This document shows positions 1 to 7,491 of a DNA stretch of 10,817 bases, piece after piece; position 1 is the first letter of the stretch; every line of letters starts with the position of its first letter. This DNA comes from Polyangia bacterium. GTDB lineage: Bacteria; Myxococcota_A; Polyangia; Polyangiales; Polyangiaceae. Where the stretch lies: the NCBI GenBank assembly GCA_030433055.1, contig JAUILJ010000189.1, forward strand, positions 1 through 10,817, given 5' to 3'. Below the pieces are notes generated by a model that was not told the origin of the DNA, made no database searches, and saw nothing but the letters and a program-made list of their open reading frames with translations. The position numbers and the translations under genes were made by a program.

Positions 1-145
1 CGAAGCGAACATCGACGAGGGCACCATCAGTATCTCTGCGCCCCTGGCCCGTGCCCTGATCGGGAAGGAGCCCGGGGACGAAGTGCGAGTCCATATGCCC
101 GCGGGTGTGCGCAACTTCGAGGTCGTGGAAGTCGAGTACATCTGA
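1..145 (+). CDS. greA: Transcription elongation factor GreA, C-terminal fragment
   Basis: The last 48 codons of a gene that begins before the window, read from base 2 to a TGA at 143-145. The visible peptide contains the stretch ISISAPLARALIGKEPGDEV, followed by a strand ending in FEVVEVEYI. This matches the C-terminal FKBP-like domain of GreA/GreB, in which the I-S-x-x-x-P-(I/L)-A-x-A-L-(I/L)-G-K signature is highly conserved. GreA binds RNA polymerase in the cytoplasm and stimulates cleavage of the backtracked transcript. The N-terminal coiled coil is outside the window, so GreA versus a GreA-like paralogue is judged only from this domain; the tail favours GreA. The next gene starts 23 bp downstream on the same strand with no visible terminator between, so read-through is possible. 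Confidence 0.9.
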   Translation, partial: EANIDEGTISISAPLARALIGKEPGDEVRVHMPAGVRNFEVVEVEYI

Positions 146-168
146 GCCGAAGGCTCGGGCGGTGGCGC

Positions 169-3100
169 ATGGCGAGCAAGCCTCCAGTGAGCGCCACGAC
201 TCCTCGGTCGCGTCCTCCGCGTGTGAGGGCGTGGGCTGAGCGTTTCCGTAAGGCAGCAAACCACGCAGCTTCGGGGATCGCGGCCGCGTGGCTTGCGCTG
301 GCCGCGGAGCTGTTCGTCGTGGCGCTGCTCGGCCAGCAGCGCTTCGCGAGCATATGGGAAGTGCAGTTCGGGTCGCTGTGGCTCGCTCCCACCGCGCTCG
401 GTCTTGCTGGGGCGTGCGGCTTGGTCGGCGCAGGCGCCAGAGCGCTGCTCAGGCGTGACACCAGTGCAGCGCGCCGCGTCCTGGCGGTGTTCATCGGGCT
501 GGCCGGAGGTCTCTCAGCTTGGTCGGTGGGCGGTGGTCGCCACCTCGCCGACCCCCCACGGCGCGTAGGCTTCGCGGCGCTGGTCGCCGTGATCGGGGGG
601 CTCTGCATGCTGTGGCTCGCTCCGCGGGCGGCTCGGCTGGCGCGTCGTCGTCCCTGGGCGCTCGCGGCGTGGGGAGTGGGCGTGGTGCTTGCGCTCGAGC
701 TCGCCAACGGGTTGCTCCTGGTGCGCCTCTACCCCGGATTTCACACCAGCCTCGCGATCGCGGCGCTGTGCCTGGCAGCGGCGCTGGTGCCCTCCAGTGG
801 CGGCTCTACCCGTCGCCATCGCGCCTCGGTCCTGCTGGGGGTCTGGTGCCTCAGCGTGCTGCTCTCGCCCGCTACCGCGAAGCGCCTCGCCACATTCGAC
901 AACTACCGGATGGTGGTGCTCGAACGAGCCCCGGTGCTGGGTCAGGCGGTTCTGGTCGCAGGGAGGCTCGCCCCGCCTCCGCCGATCAACACGGACTGTG
1001 AAGGCAGTGACTGCTGGCGTGAGTTGAAGAGTGAGGGCTTGAGTCGCGAAGCGCGAGGCGCATCGAACCTGGACTGGCGAGGTCACGACGTCATGCTGAT
1101 CAGCATCGACGCGCTGCGCGCCGATCATGTGGGCGCCTACGGCTACGAACGCACGACGACCCGCCATATCGACTCCCTCGCTGCGGGTGACGCCGACCAC
1201 CGTGGAGTGGTCTTCAACTGGGCTTACTGTCCCACGCCTCACACGTCCTACTCCGTCACCAGCTTGATGACGGGTAAGTACATGCGCCCCTTGCTCCTCC
1301 AAGGGGCTGGAGCAGACTCGGACACCTGGGCCGGGATCTTGCGCACGTACGGTTTCCGCACGGCTGCGTTCTTTCCGCCGGCGGTGTTCTTCATCGACCG
1401 CGATCGTTTCCAGCCGTTCATGGATTCACAGCTCGGTTTCGAGTACGCGAAGCAGGAGTTCTTGGAAGGGGAGCCCCGGGTCCAGCAGGTGGCAAGCTAC
1501 CTGGATGCCCAAGACGCCGATCGTCGGGTCTTCGTCTGGGTGCACCTGTTTGGCCCTCACGAGCCCTACGAAGCCCACGCCGGGCTCGGCTTCGGGGAGC
1601 GGGACATCGACCGCTACGACTCGGAAATTGCCGCGTCGGATCGCACCGTGGGTCGGCTGGTGGAGGAGATGCGCAAGCGCCGTCCAGGGAGCGTGGTCAT
1701 CGTGACCTCGGACCACGGCGAGGAGTTTGGCGATCACGGCGGGCGCTACCATGGGAGCAGCGTGTACGAGGAGCAGGTCCGGGTACCTCTGGTGGTGTCG
1801 ATCCCGGAGCAGCGCGGGAGAGCTGGGGCTGATTCCCGGCTGTCCTCACCCCCCAAGCCAAGCACCCGGGTCAACGAGGTCGTGCAGACGATTGACCTCC
1901 TGCCCACGGTGCTCGGAGCGCTGGACGTTCCGATCCCGCCTCGTGTTCGTGGGCGCGATCTGAGCCCGGTCATCGCCAAGGCCCGCAAGGAAAAGCCTGA
2001 GGCTGGACGACCTGTGGGTGGGTTCGCGCTGGTGGAAACCGATTCACAGAGCCTACTTGCCGAGGGGAGTCAGCGCTTGATCTGCGAGCGCCGGGTGGGT
2101 GCCTGTCAGCTCTTCGACCTGAATCAGGACCCGGAGGAGCGCAAGCCGATCGACGATCGTGGTCGCCGGGAAGCACTGCAAAAACGCCTGAAACAGCTTG
2201 GAGCCAGCCATGGGCGCTTCGAGCAGAGCGGCAAGCGAGCGGAGGGGAAGGGATGGCCCGCGCCGATTCTGCGCGGAATTAGCGGTGACGGAGACGCGGC
2301 GATCGAGATCGCGGCGCTGCTCGATGATGCGGACGTGGAGATCCGGCGCAAGGCTGCGGAGATCCTGTTCGAGCTCGGGAGGCCCGAGAGCGCGAGTAGT
2401 CTGGAGCTCGCCCTGCGGCGCGACGAGGACGAGCAGGTCAAGCGTTGGTCGGCGTTGGCGCTCACTCGCCTGGGCCGCGGCGCCCCGCTGACCTACGAGC
2501 TGGCGAAGAGCGCTGACCTCGAGTGGAAGCGACTTGCGGCGTTGGCCCTCGCCGAGGCAGGGGACAAGCGCGGCGAAGCGACCCTGATCGCGTGGTGGAA
2601 GGCGCGGGACGCGCGTGATTTCGAGCGCTCCAAGCAGATCCTCTCGGCGCTGGGACGCCTGCGCTCGGAGGACGCAGTGTGGCCGATGGTTCAATCGCTG
2701 GACGACGTGCGCCTACGGCCGTTCATCGCACGGGCGCTCGCAGAGATCGGCGAGGACGTGGCCCGGGTGCCGCTGGCCAAGGCGCTCGGGAAGGAGCGAT
2801 ATCAGAGCGCTCGCGTGGAGCTGACCCGAGCGCTGGTCGAGCTGGGGGCGACGGCAGAGCTGGTCGAACCCTTGAAGCATTTCCTCGGGGTACCGGATCC
2901 TCTGGCCGGCGGTGTGGGCTTCGCCCGCGAGGCGAAGATCCTGGAGCGGCTGGGAGGGCCGGATGGGCGCCACCTGGCAAAGCTCGAGAAGCAAGCGCAG
3001 CTCGGCGTCCAGCTGCTGCTGATCGTGCCGAAAGGGGGCAACGGCAGCGGCGTTCGGGCGCTCGTCCGAGCCGAGAGCCGCAGCGGCGGCAAGGTGTACA

Positions 3101-3399
3101 TCGGACCCGAGGAGATCGTGCTCAAGTACGATGCCAAGGGGATCCCTCGCAGCCCCAAGGACCTGCCTCGCATCGATCGGGACAAGGCGACCGTCCTCGA
3201 CGTTCCCGAGAGCAATGCTCCCGTCGAGGTCTGGGCGCGCCTGGCGGACAGCGTGGGGGCCAAACCGGGCAAGCCGGTCAACGTCGTCGTGTTCGCAGAG
3301 CGTGGCGTCACGATTCGCGGGCTGGCGCTGGTTCCCCTCAGCGACGAGCTCCCGCCTCCGCCTCCCAAGCCCTGGAAACCTGGCCAGAAAGAAGAATAG
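169..3399 (+). CDS. Membrane-anchored sulfatase-superfamily enzyme (Thr nucleophile) with C-terminal HEAT repeats
   Basis: A 1076-aa protein. Residues about 36-236 hold roughly seven hydrophobic segments, followed by a proline-rich linker with two nearby cysteines (C277, C282). Residues about 306-675 form an alkaline-phosphatase/sulfatase-type domain. D314 in VMLISIDALRADHVGAYGY and D515-H516 in VTSDHGEEFGDHG are the expected metal ligands, and H459, H464 and H528 lie in typical family motifs. The segment CPTPHTSYSVTSLMTG places T359 where sulfatases carry Cys/Ser and phosphoethanolamine or phosphoglycerol transferases carry Thr. No C-x-P-x-R formylglycine motif is present, so a phosphatase or phospho-group transferase role is at least as likely as sulfate-ester hydrolysis. 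Residues about 700-905 are HEAT-like helical repeats, and the tail is a proline-rich PPPPPKPWKP. The catalytic and HEAT parts are inferred to be periplasmic. The ATG follows greA by 23 bp; only a weak purine-rich ribosome site is visible. Substrate unknown. Confidence 0.85.
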   Translation: MASKPPVSATTPRSRPPRVRAWAERFRKAANHAASGIAAAWLALAAELFVVALLGQQRFASIWEVQFGSLWLAPTALGLAGACGLVGAGARALLRRDTSAARRVLAVFIGLAGGLSAWSVGGGRHLADPPRRVGFAALVAVIGGLCMLWLAPRAARLARRRPWALAAWGVGVVLALELANGLLLVRLYPGFHTSLAIAALCLAAALVPSSGGSTRRHRASVLLGVWCLSVLLSPATAKRLATFDNYRMVVLERAPVLGQAVLVAGRLAPPPPINTDCEGSDCWRELKSEGLSREARGASNLDWRGHDVMLISIDALRADHVGAYGYERTTTRHIDSLAAGDADHRGVVFNWAYCPTPHTSYSVTSLMTGKYMRPLLLQGAGADSDTWAGILRTYGFRTAAFFPPAVFFIDRDRFQPFMDSQLGFEYAKQEFLEGEPRVQQVASYLDAQDADRRVFVWVHLFGPHEPYEAHAGLGFGERDIDRYDSEIAASDRTVGRLVEEMRKRRPGSVVIVTSDHGEEFGDHGGRYHGSSVYEEQVRVPLVVSIPEQRGRAGADSRLSSPPKPSTRVNEVVQTIDLLPTVLGALDVPIPPRVRGRDLSPVIAKARKEKPEAGRPVGGFALVETDSQSLLAEGSQRLICERRVGACQLFDLNQDPEERKPIDDRGRREALQKRLKQLGASHGRFEQSGKRAEGKGWPAPILRGISGDGDAAIEIAALLDDADVEIRRKAAEILFELGRPESASSLELALRRDEDEQVKRWSALALTRLGRGAPLTYELAKSADLEWKRLAALALAEAGDKRGEATLIAWWKARDARDFERSKQILSALGRLRSEDAVWPMVQSLDDVRLRPFIARALAEIGEDVARVPLAKALGKERYQSARVELTRALVELGATAELVEPLKHFLGVPDPLAGGVGFAREAKILERLGGPDGRHLAKLEKQAQLGVQLLLIVPKGGNGSGVRALVRAESRSGGKVYIGPEEIVLKYDAKGIPRSPKDLPRIDRDKATVLDVPESNAPVEVWARLADSVGAKPGKPVNVVVFAERGVTIRGLALVPLSDELPPPPPKPWKPGQKEE

Positions 3400-3431
3400 G
3401 CCGGGGTGGGGGTGAGGGAGCGCTCAGAGGC

Positions 3432-3467
3432 TTCCCAGAGGCCCCGATGATGCTATACGGGCGCCGG
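3432..3467 (+). promoter_or_regulatory. Candidate extended -10 promoter, possibly leaderless
   Basis: The 67-bp gap between the sulfatase-like gene and the TPR gene holds TTCCCA (3432-3437), a 16-nt spacer and TATACG (3454-3459) preceded by TGC, an extended -10 pattern. Six to seven bases after the hexamer comes the GTG start at 3467, and no Shine-Dalgarno sequence stands in between. If this promoter is used, the mRNA would start at or next to the start codon. It was read by eye from short degenerate motifs in GC-rich DNA and may be chance. Confidence 0.3.
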
Positions 3468-4759
3468 TGGCAGAGCAGAAGAAGCAGAAGTCGTCCCGTC
3501 GCGCCCAGCGCCGTGCCCGTGAAGAGCAAGAGCTGAAGCGCCCCAAGTCCAAGCAGCGGGACGAGGAGACCGAGGACGAAGCCGCGGACGACGAAGAGGA
3601 AGAGTCGGACGAAGACGACGACTCTGACGACGACGAGGCTGACGAAGAAGAAGAGTCCGAAGAGGCCTCTGAGGAGGAAGACTCCGAAGAGGAAGAGGAA
3701 GACATTCGTCAGATCCGCGACCGCAACCGTCGGCTGCGAGCCAAGGCCGCGGCCAAGCGCCGGAAGAAGCGCAGTCGCCAGGAAGCCGCAGCGGCGGTGG
3801 GTCTGGATGCTGGCGAGATGGTCGACGACGTGCTCGCGCGCTCGAGCGCGAAGGCCGGCCGCTTCGTCAAGCAGAACTTCAAGATCCTGCAGTGGGTGAT
3901 CGTCTTTGGCCTGGTCGGCACCGTGGGCTGGTATGTGTACAGCTACGTCCACAAACAGGACGAGGCGAAGGCGACGGATGCTCTGATGAAAGGTATCCGT
4001 GCGGAAACTGGTCTGACCAAGGACCAGCCACCGTTGCCCGAGGAGATGGGCGTGCCGACCTTCGAGGATCACAAGGCGAGGCTGAAGGCAGCCGAAGACG
4101 CCTACCGCGCGGCGCTCAAGGTCGCATCAGAGCCCGCAGGCGAGACGCTCGCCCACCTCGGGCTGGCGGGTGTGCTCTTCGATCAGGCCAAATACGACGA
4201 GGCCAAATCGGAGTACGAGATCGTGCTCGCGTCGGCGCTCGCCAAGGTAGACCTCGACGTACAGGCCCGCGCGACCGAAGGTTCCGCCCTCGCCGTGGAG
4301 GCAAAGGGCGACAAGAAGGCAGCGGGGGAGCTGTACAAGACGCTCGAGGGCATCGAGGGCTACAAACCCCTCGGCATGTATCACCAGGCGCGGCTTGCCC
4401 TCGAGGCTGGGGACAAGGAAGGCGCGAAGAAGCTCCTGCTCGAGGTGAACGAGAAGCTCCGCGACGACAAGTTCTCGCGTCAGGGCTACGTGTACGCCAT
4501 GAGCCTGCAGATGCTCGGCACGCTGGACCCCAAGGCTGCGGAAGAGGCCCAGAAGAAGGTCCAGGAGAGCCCCGAGGAAATGCTCAAGAAGCTCCAAGAG
4601 ATGGAGGAGCGCCTCAAGAACATGCAGGGCGGCGCGGGCGATCTGCTCAAGAAGCTGGGCATCGGTCCCGATGGCAAGCCGCTGCCGAAGGCGCCCGCTC
4701 CCAGCAGCGCTCCCACGCCGGCACCCGCACCGGCTCCCGCACCCAGCGGGGGCAAGTGA
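3467..4759 (+). CDS. YfgM-like TPR membrane protein with poly-acidic N-terminus
   Basis: A 430-aa protein read from GTG; the two upstream ATGs at 3447 and 3450 are out of frame. Residues 1-31 are basic, 32-79 are almost entirely Asp, Glu and Ser, and 80-105 are strongly basic (RDRNRRLRAKAAAKRRKKR). One membrane span follows at about 140-160 (ILQWVIVFGLVGTVGWYVYS). Residues about 200-365 are helical TPR-like repeats of the type found in YfgM, a single-span protein that in Escherichia coli associates with SecYEG and the periplasmic chaperone network. The C-terminus has a KKLQEMEERLKNMQ coiled-coil segment and an Ala-Pro tail (405-427). The positive-inside rule puts the acidic and basic N-terminus in the cytoplasm and the TPR part in the periplasm. 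The stop overlaps the start of the BamB-like gene by 4 bp, and yfgM-bamB adjacency is also seen in enterobacteria. The long charged cytoplasmic extension is not typical of E. coli YfgM. The YfgM assignment rests on topology plus context. Confidence 0.75.
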   Translation: MAEQKKQKSSRRAQRRAREEQELKRPKSKQRDEETEDEAADDEEEESDEDDDSDDDEADEEEESEEASEEEDSEEEEEDIRQIRDRNRRLRAKAAAKRRKKRSRQEAAAAVGLDAGEMVDDVLARSSAKAGRFVKQNFKILQWVIVFGLVGTVGWYVYSYVHKQDEAKATDALMKGIRAETGLTKDQPPLPEEMGVPTFEDHKARLKAAEDAYRAALKVASEPAGETLAHLGLAGVLFDQAKYDEAKSEYEIVLASALAKVDLDVQARATEGSALAVEAKGDKKAAGELYKTLEGIEGYKPLGMYHQARLALEAGDKEGAKKLLLEVNEKLRDDKFSRQGYVYAMSLQMLGTLDPKAAEEAQKKVQESPEEMLKKLQEMEERLKNMQGGAGDLLKKLGIGPDGKPLPKAPAPSSAPTPAPAPAPAPSGGK

Positions 4760-6000
4760 AGCGCGTCGCGCTGGCGAGTCTGATCGTCGGCTGCGGCTTT
4801 GGGCTGCCCGCTTGCGAGGCGGTCCGCGCCGGGGCCAATCCGGAGCTGCCGAACTGGGCGCACCGTCCCAGCTGGGCGATCGAGGTGGAGTACCGGCGCT
4901 CGCTCCTGGCTGAGAGCCGCAAGGTGGGCGAGCCGTACGAGCGCGGCCAGCCGGAGATCGATGTCGCCGGGCGGCGGGTATTCGTTGGCTCGAGCGACCA
5001 TGGCTTGTACGCGCTGAACGCCGTCAACGGCGATGTGCTCTGGCGCTTCGAGACGTTGGGCCCGGTCCAGTGCGAGCCGCTGTACGACCCGGACGACGAC
5101 GTCGTGTACTTCGGCAGCAATGACGGGGCGCTGTATCGAGTGCGTGCGCGGGACGGCAAGCTGCTGTGGCGCTTCATGTCGAACGCCGAGATCAACAAGC
5201 GCCCGGTGCTCGCGGGCGGCTTGCTGTATGCGGTCAACGCCAACGATACGTTGATCGCCATCGAGCCTCGCTCAGGCAAGGTGAAGTGGAGCCAGCACCG
5301 CGCGCCTGCGCTGGGGATGGAAGTCGCCGGTCACTCCGGTGTGCTCGTCTGGCGTGGGCTGGCCTACCTGGCGTACAGCGACGGCAACGTGATCGCCTAT
5401 GACGCGGCGACTGGCGCCGAACGTTGGCAGCCGGTGGATCTCTCGGCGGAGGCCGAGCAGCTGCTGGGTGACGTTCCTCAGTACCTGGACGTGGACACCA
5501 CACCGGAGCCGCTCACGCTACCGGATGGGCCCGCGGTGGCCGTGGGCAGCTATGAAGGTGGGGTCTACGCCCTCGATGCGGAGACGGGCAACCAGCTGTG
5601 GTCCAACCCCGCCGTGGCGGGGGTCACGGATCTGCTCCACTGGCATGAGCCAGGGCACCCGGATCCAGAGGGTGGTCCCGCCATTCCTGCTCGGGAACTG
5701 CTGATTGCGTCCACCGGAACCAGCGGCTTGTGGGCGCTCGAGCCGGGGACGGGGGAGAGCGTGTGGCACCGCGACCTGCCGAGCGGCGGCGTCTCGCGCC
5801 CGGTGCCCATCGTGGGCGCGTTGATGTTCTCGACGTCCCAGCGCGGGATCTACCTGGTGTCTCCGCTGGACGGTGGAGTCATCGACGGGATCCACACCGG
5901 CATGGGCCTCTCGATGGCGCCTGCAGCCCACGGAAACCGCGCCTTCGTGCTGACCAACGAGGGGCAGTTCCTCGCATTGCACGTCAGCTCACCGCGCTGA
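4756..6000 (+). CDS. BamB-like PQQ beta-propeller lipoprotein
   Basis: A 414-aa protein whose GTG start lies in the GTGA overlap with the preceding stop; a G-rich stretch at 4747-4752 can serve as ribosome site. The N-terminus MKRVALASLIVGCGFGLPAC is a short signal peptide with a likely lipobox L-P-A-C (Cys20); I-V-G-C at Cys13 is a less likely alternative. From about residue 75 it carries seven to eight PQQ-type propeller blades with the signature (V/Y)-x-G-(S/T)-x-x-G-x-(L/V)-Y-A-L-(D/N)-A-x-(T/N)-G-x-x-x-W, for example 75-96, 116-138, 155-178, 203-224, 261-282 and 316-337. BamB (YfgL) scaffolds outer-membrane protein assembly with BamA. Lipoprotein signal, propeller and position directly after a YfgM-like gene all favour BamB over a quinoprotein dehydrogenase, which would be longer. 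No other bam gene is in view. The last 12 bp overlap the convergent glycosyltransferase gene. Confidence 0.8.
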   Translation: MKRVALASLIVGCGFGLPACEAVRAGANPELPNWAHRPSWAIEVEYRRSLLAESRKVGEPYERGQPEIDVAGRRVFVGSSDHGLYALNAVNGDVLWRFETLGPVQCEPLYDPDDDVVYFGSNDGALYRVRARDGKLLWRFMSNAEINKRPVLAGGLLYAVNANDTLIAIEPRSGKVKWSQHRAPALGMEVAGHSGVLVWRGLAYLAYSDGNVIAYDAATGAERWQPVDLSAEAEQLLGDVPQYLDVDTTPEPLTLPDGPAVAVGSYEGGVYALDAETGNQLWSNPAVAGVTDLLHWHEPGHPDPEGGPAIPARELLIASTGTSGLWALEPGTGESVWHRDLPSGGVSRPVPIVGALMFSTSQRGIYLVSPLDGGVIDGIHTGMGLSMAPAAHGNRAFVLTNEGQFLALHVSSPR

Positions 6001-7491
6001 TCTCCGGGTCCACAGAGTGACCCCGTGGATCGTCCTGGCAGGCGCCCAGCCAAGCGATTGCAGACCGAAGTACATCAGCGGGGAACTCAGACTACCGGCG
6101 GCGTAGACCACGGGCGCCGGCTCTCCTGGTGATCCCGTGAGGAGCTGCCCATCCAGGAAGAGCGAGTTCTGCTGACGCACCTCCTCGGGTACTCGCGAGC
6201 CGGCGATGCGAGCGAATTGGGAGTAAGCGGCGGCAGTCCGAGCGCTACGCGTGGCCACCAGACAGTTGGGGCCGGCGGACGACACGCTGCCGCGGCCTTG
6301 GGCGAGGGCATCGATCGCTCGAGCGACCTCGTCTTGGGCTGCCGGGCGTTGTGGGGAGTTTACCGCGGCGTAGCGAACGATCAGGGCGGCTGCGGCGGGC
6401 AAGCAAAGCAGGCTGGCTCCGATCAGCAGAGGACGGTGAGCCTTCCCAAGGGCGATACCGCACGCAATCGCCAGGAACGGTATGCACTGTACGAAGTACT
6501 GGGATGCTGGGCGAACCGGGATGAAACAGGTCAGCGCGAGGACTCCCGCCAGAACCAGATAGCGTCGCGCGGCTCGGGGGAGCCGGACATAGGCAACGAG
6601 GCACCCGACGACCAGCGCCATGAGCAGGCTGTTCTGTAGCCCGAGTGAGCCCGACGCGGGGCTGCGCGCGTCCAGACCGAACAGCTCAATCAGCACTCCG
6701 CTGACGCGGGCCCAGCTCCTATCTCCCCCCGGATACAGCGTGTGGTAGGTCACGTTGTCGAACCAGAACCGACCGGGAGCGGTGAGCGCGAGCACCAGCA
6801 ACGGGGTCAGCGTGCCGACGAGCCCCAGGAGGAACCACCCAGCGCACCGTACTCTGGCGCGTGGTACTGGCTGTGTGCCCACGGGACCAAGAGCGTCGGG
6901 CGCTCCGGCGAACCATATCAACGGAAGGGCTAGGGGGAGCGTCGTCGCTCGACAGAAAACGCTCAGCGCCAGCAATGCTCCACCCACCGCGCGCCGTCCG
7001 TTCGAGCGAGCTCCCAGGGTGACCATGGATGCGGCCACCGCGAACATCAGAGCAGGCGCGTGCGTCTTGGCCACGGTGAGCCAGAGCAACGACAGCGCGT
7101 TTGCGCCCATCAAGACCGCACTGGTTGCCGCGGCGACGCGCCCGGTGTGTCGCCGGACGGCCAGATACACCAGAACCAGCGTGGCGGTTGCCATCGCTAC
7201 CGGGAGGATTCGCCCTCGGCTCATGCCAGCTCCGAACAGCGCCTGGCCGATGCCATAGAGATAGGCGGTGCCTGGCAGCTGCGGAAATGAGAAGTCCAAG
7301 TACGGCAGCTCGCCGTGCATCACCCGTTGCCCAGCGAGCAGGTAGAATCCCTCGTCTTCATCGCCGGGCCGCCACCGGCTGAAACACCAGAAGCAGACCG
7401 TGACCGCGCCAACCGCGATGAACTCGAACGCCGCTGGGACACGCCGGACCCAGCCCCTGGTGGGAGGGGGAGGCGGCGGGGTGCTACTCAA
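5989..7491 (-). CDS. GT-C / PMT-family membrane glycosyltransferase
   Basis: A 500-aa polytopic membrane protein. After a proline run (PPPPPP, residues 5-10) and the first span (about 21-38) comes DEDEGFYLLAGQRVMHGELP (44-63) followed by YLDF. This acidic pair in the first extracytoplasmic loop, with G-x-x-P-Y-x-D, is the hallmark of GT39/GT83-type enzymes, which transfer a sugar from a polyprenyl-phosphate donor to lipid or protein on the periplasmic side. Some nine to eleven further hydrophobic segments run to about residue 380, then a soluble C-terminal part of about 120 residues. The start must be TTG at 7489-7491: an in-frame TAG lies three codons upstream and no ATG or GTG occurs before the catalytic loop. 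It overlaps the upstream regulator gene by 8 bp, indicating translational coupling. Acceptor and donor cannot be told from sequence; cell-envelope glycan or lipid modification is the natural guess. Confidence 0.8.
   Translation of the reverse strand: MSSTPPPPPPTRGWVRRVPAAFEFIAVGAVTVCFWCFSRWRPGDEDEGFYLLAGQRVMHGELPYLDFSFPQLPGTAYLYGIGQALFGAGMSRGRILPVAMATATLVLVYLAVRRHTGRVAAATSAVLMGANALSLLWLTVAKTHAPALMFAVAASMVTLGARSNGRRAVGGALLALSVFCRATTLPLALPLIWFAGAPDALGPVGTQPVPRARVRCAGWFLLGLVGTLTPLLVLALTAPGRFWFDNVTYHTLYPGGDRSWARVSGVLIELFGLDARSPASGSLGLQNSLLMALVVGCLVAYVRLPRAARRYLVLAGVLALTCFIPVRPASQYFVQCIPFLAIACGIALGKAHRPLLIGASLLCLPAAAALIVRYAAVNSPQRPAAQDEVARAIDALAQGRGSVSSAGPNCLVATRSARTAAAYSQFARIAGSRVPEEVRQQNSLFLDGQLLTGSPGEPAPVVYAAGSLSSPLMYFGLQSLGWAPARTIHGVTLWTRRSAR

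Noticed and set aside
3338..4072. Apparent 244-aa hydrophobic membrane protein on the minus strand
   Set aside because: Its Leu/Phe/Val runs are the antisense reading of the Asp/Glu-rich stretch of the YfgM-like gene, which has the better codon pattern and context.
3892..4755. Upstream extension of the BamB-like frame to 3892
   Set aside because: It runs antagonistically within the YfgM-like gene in a shifted frame and yields an Arg/Gly-rich peptide; the signal peptide begins at GTG 4756.
4756..6000. PQQ-dependent dehydrogenase
   Set aside because: The propeller is too short, has a lipoprotein signal and follows a YfgM-like gene; PQQ-type repeats are equally typical of BamB.
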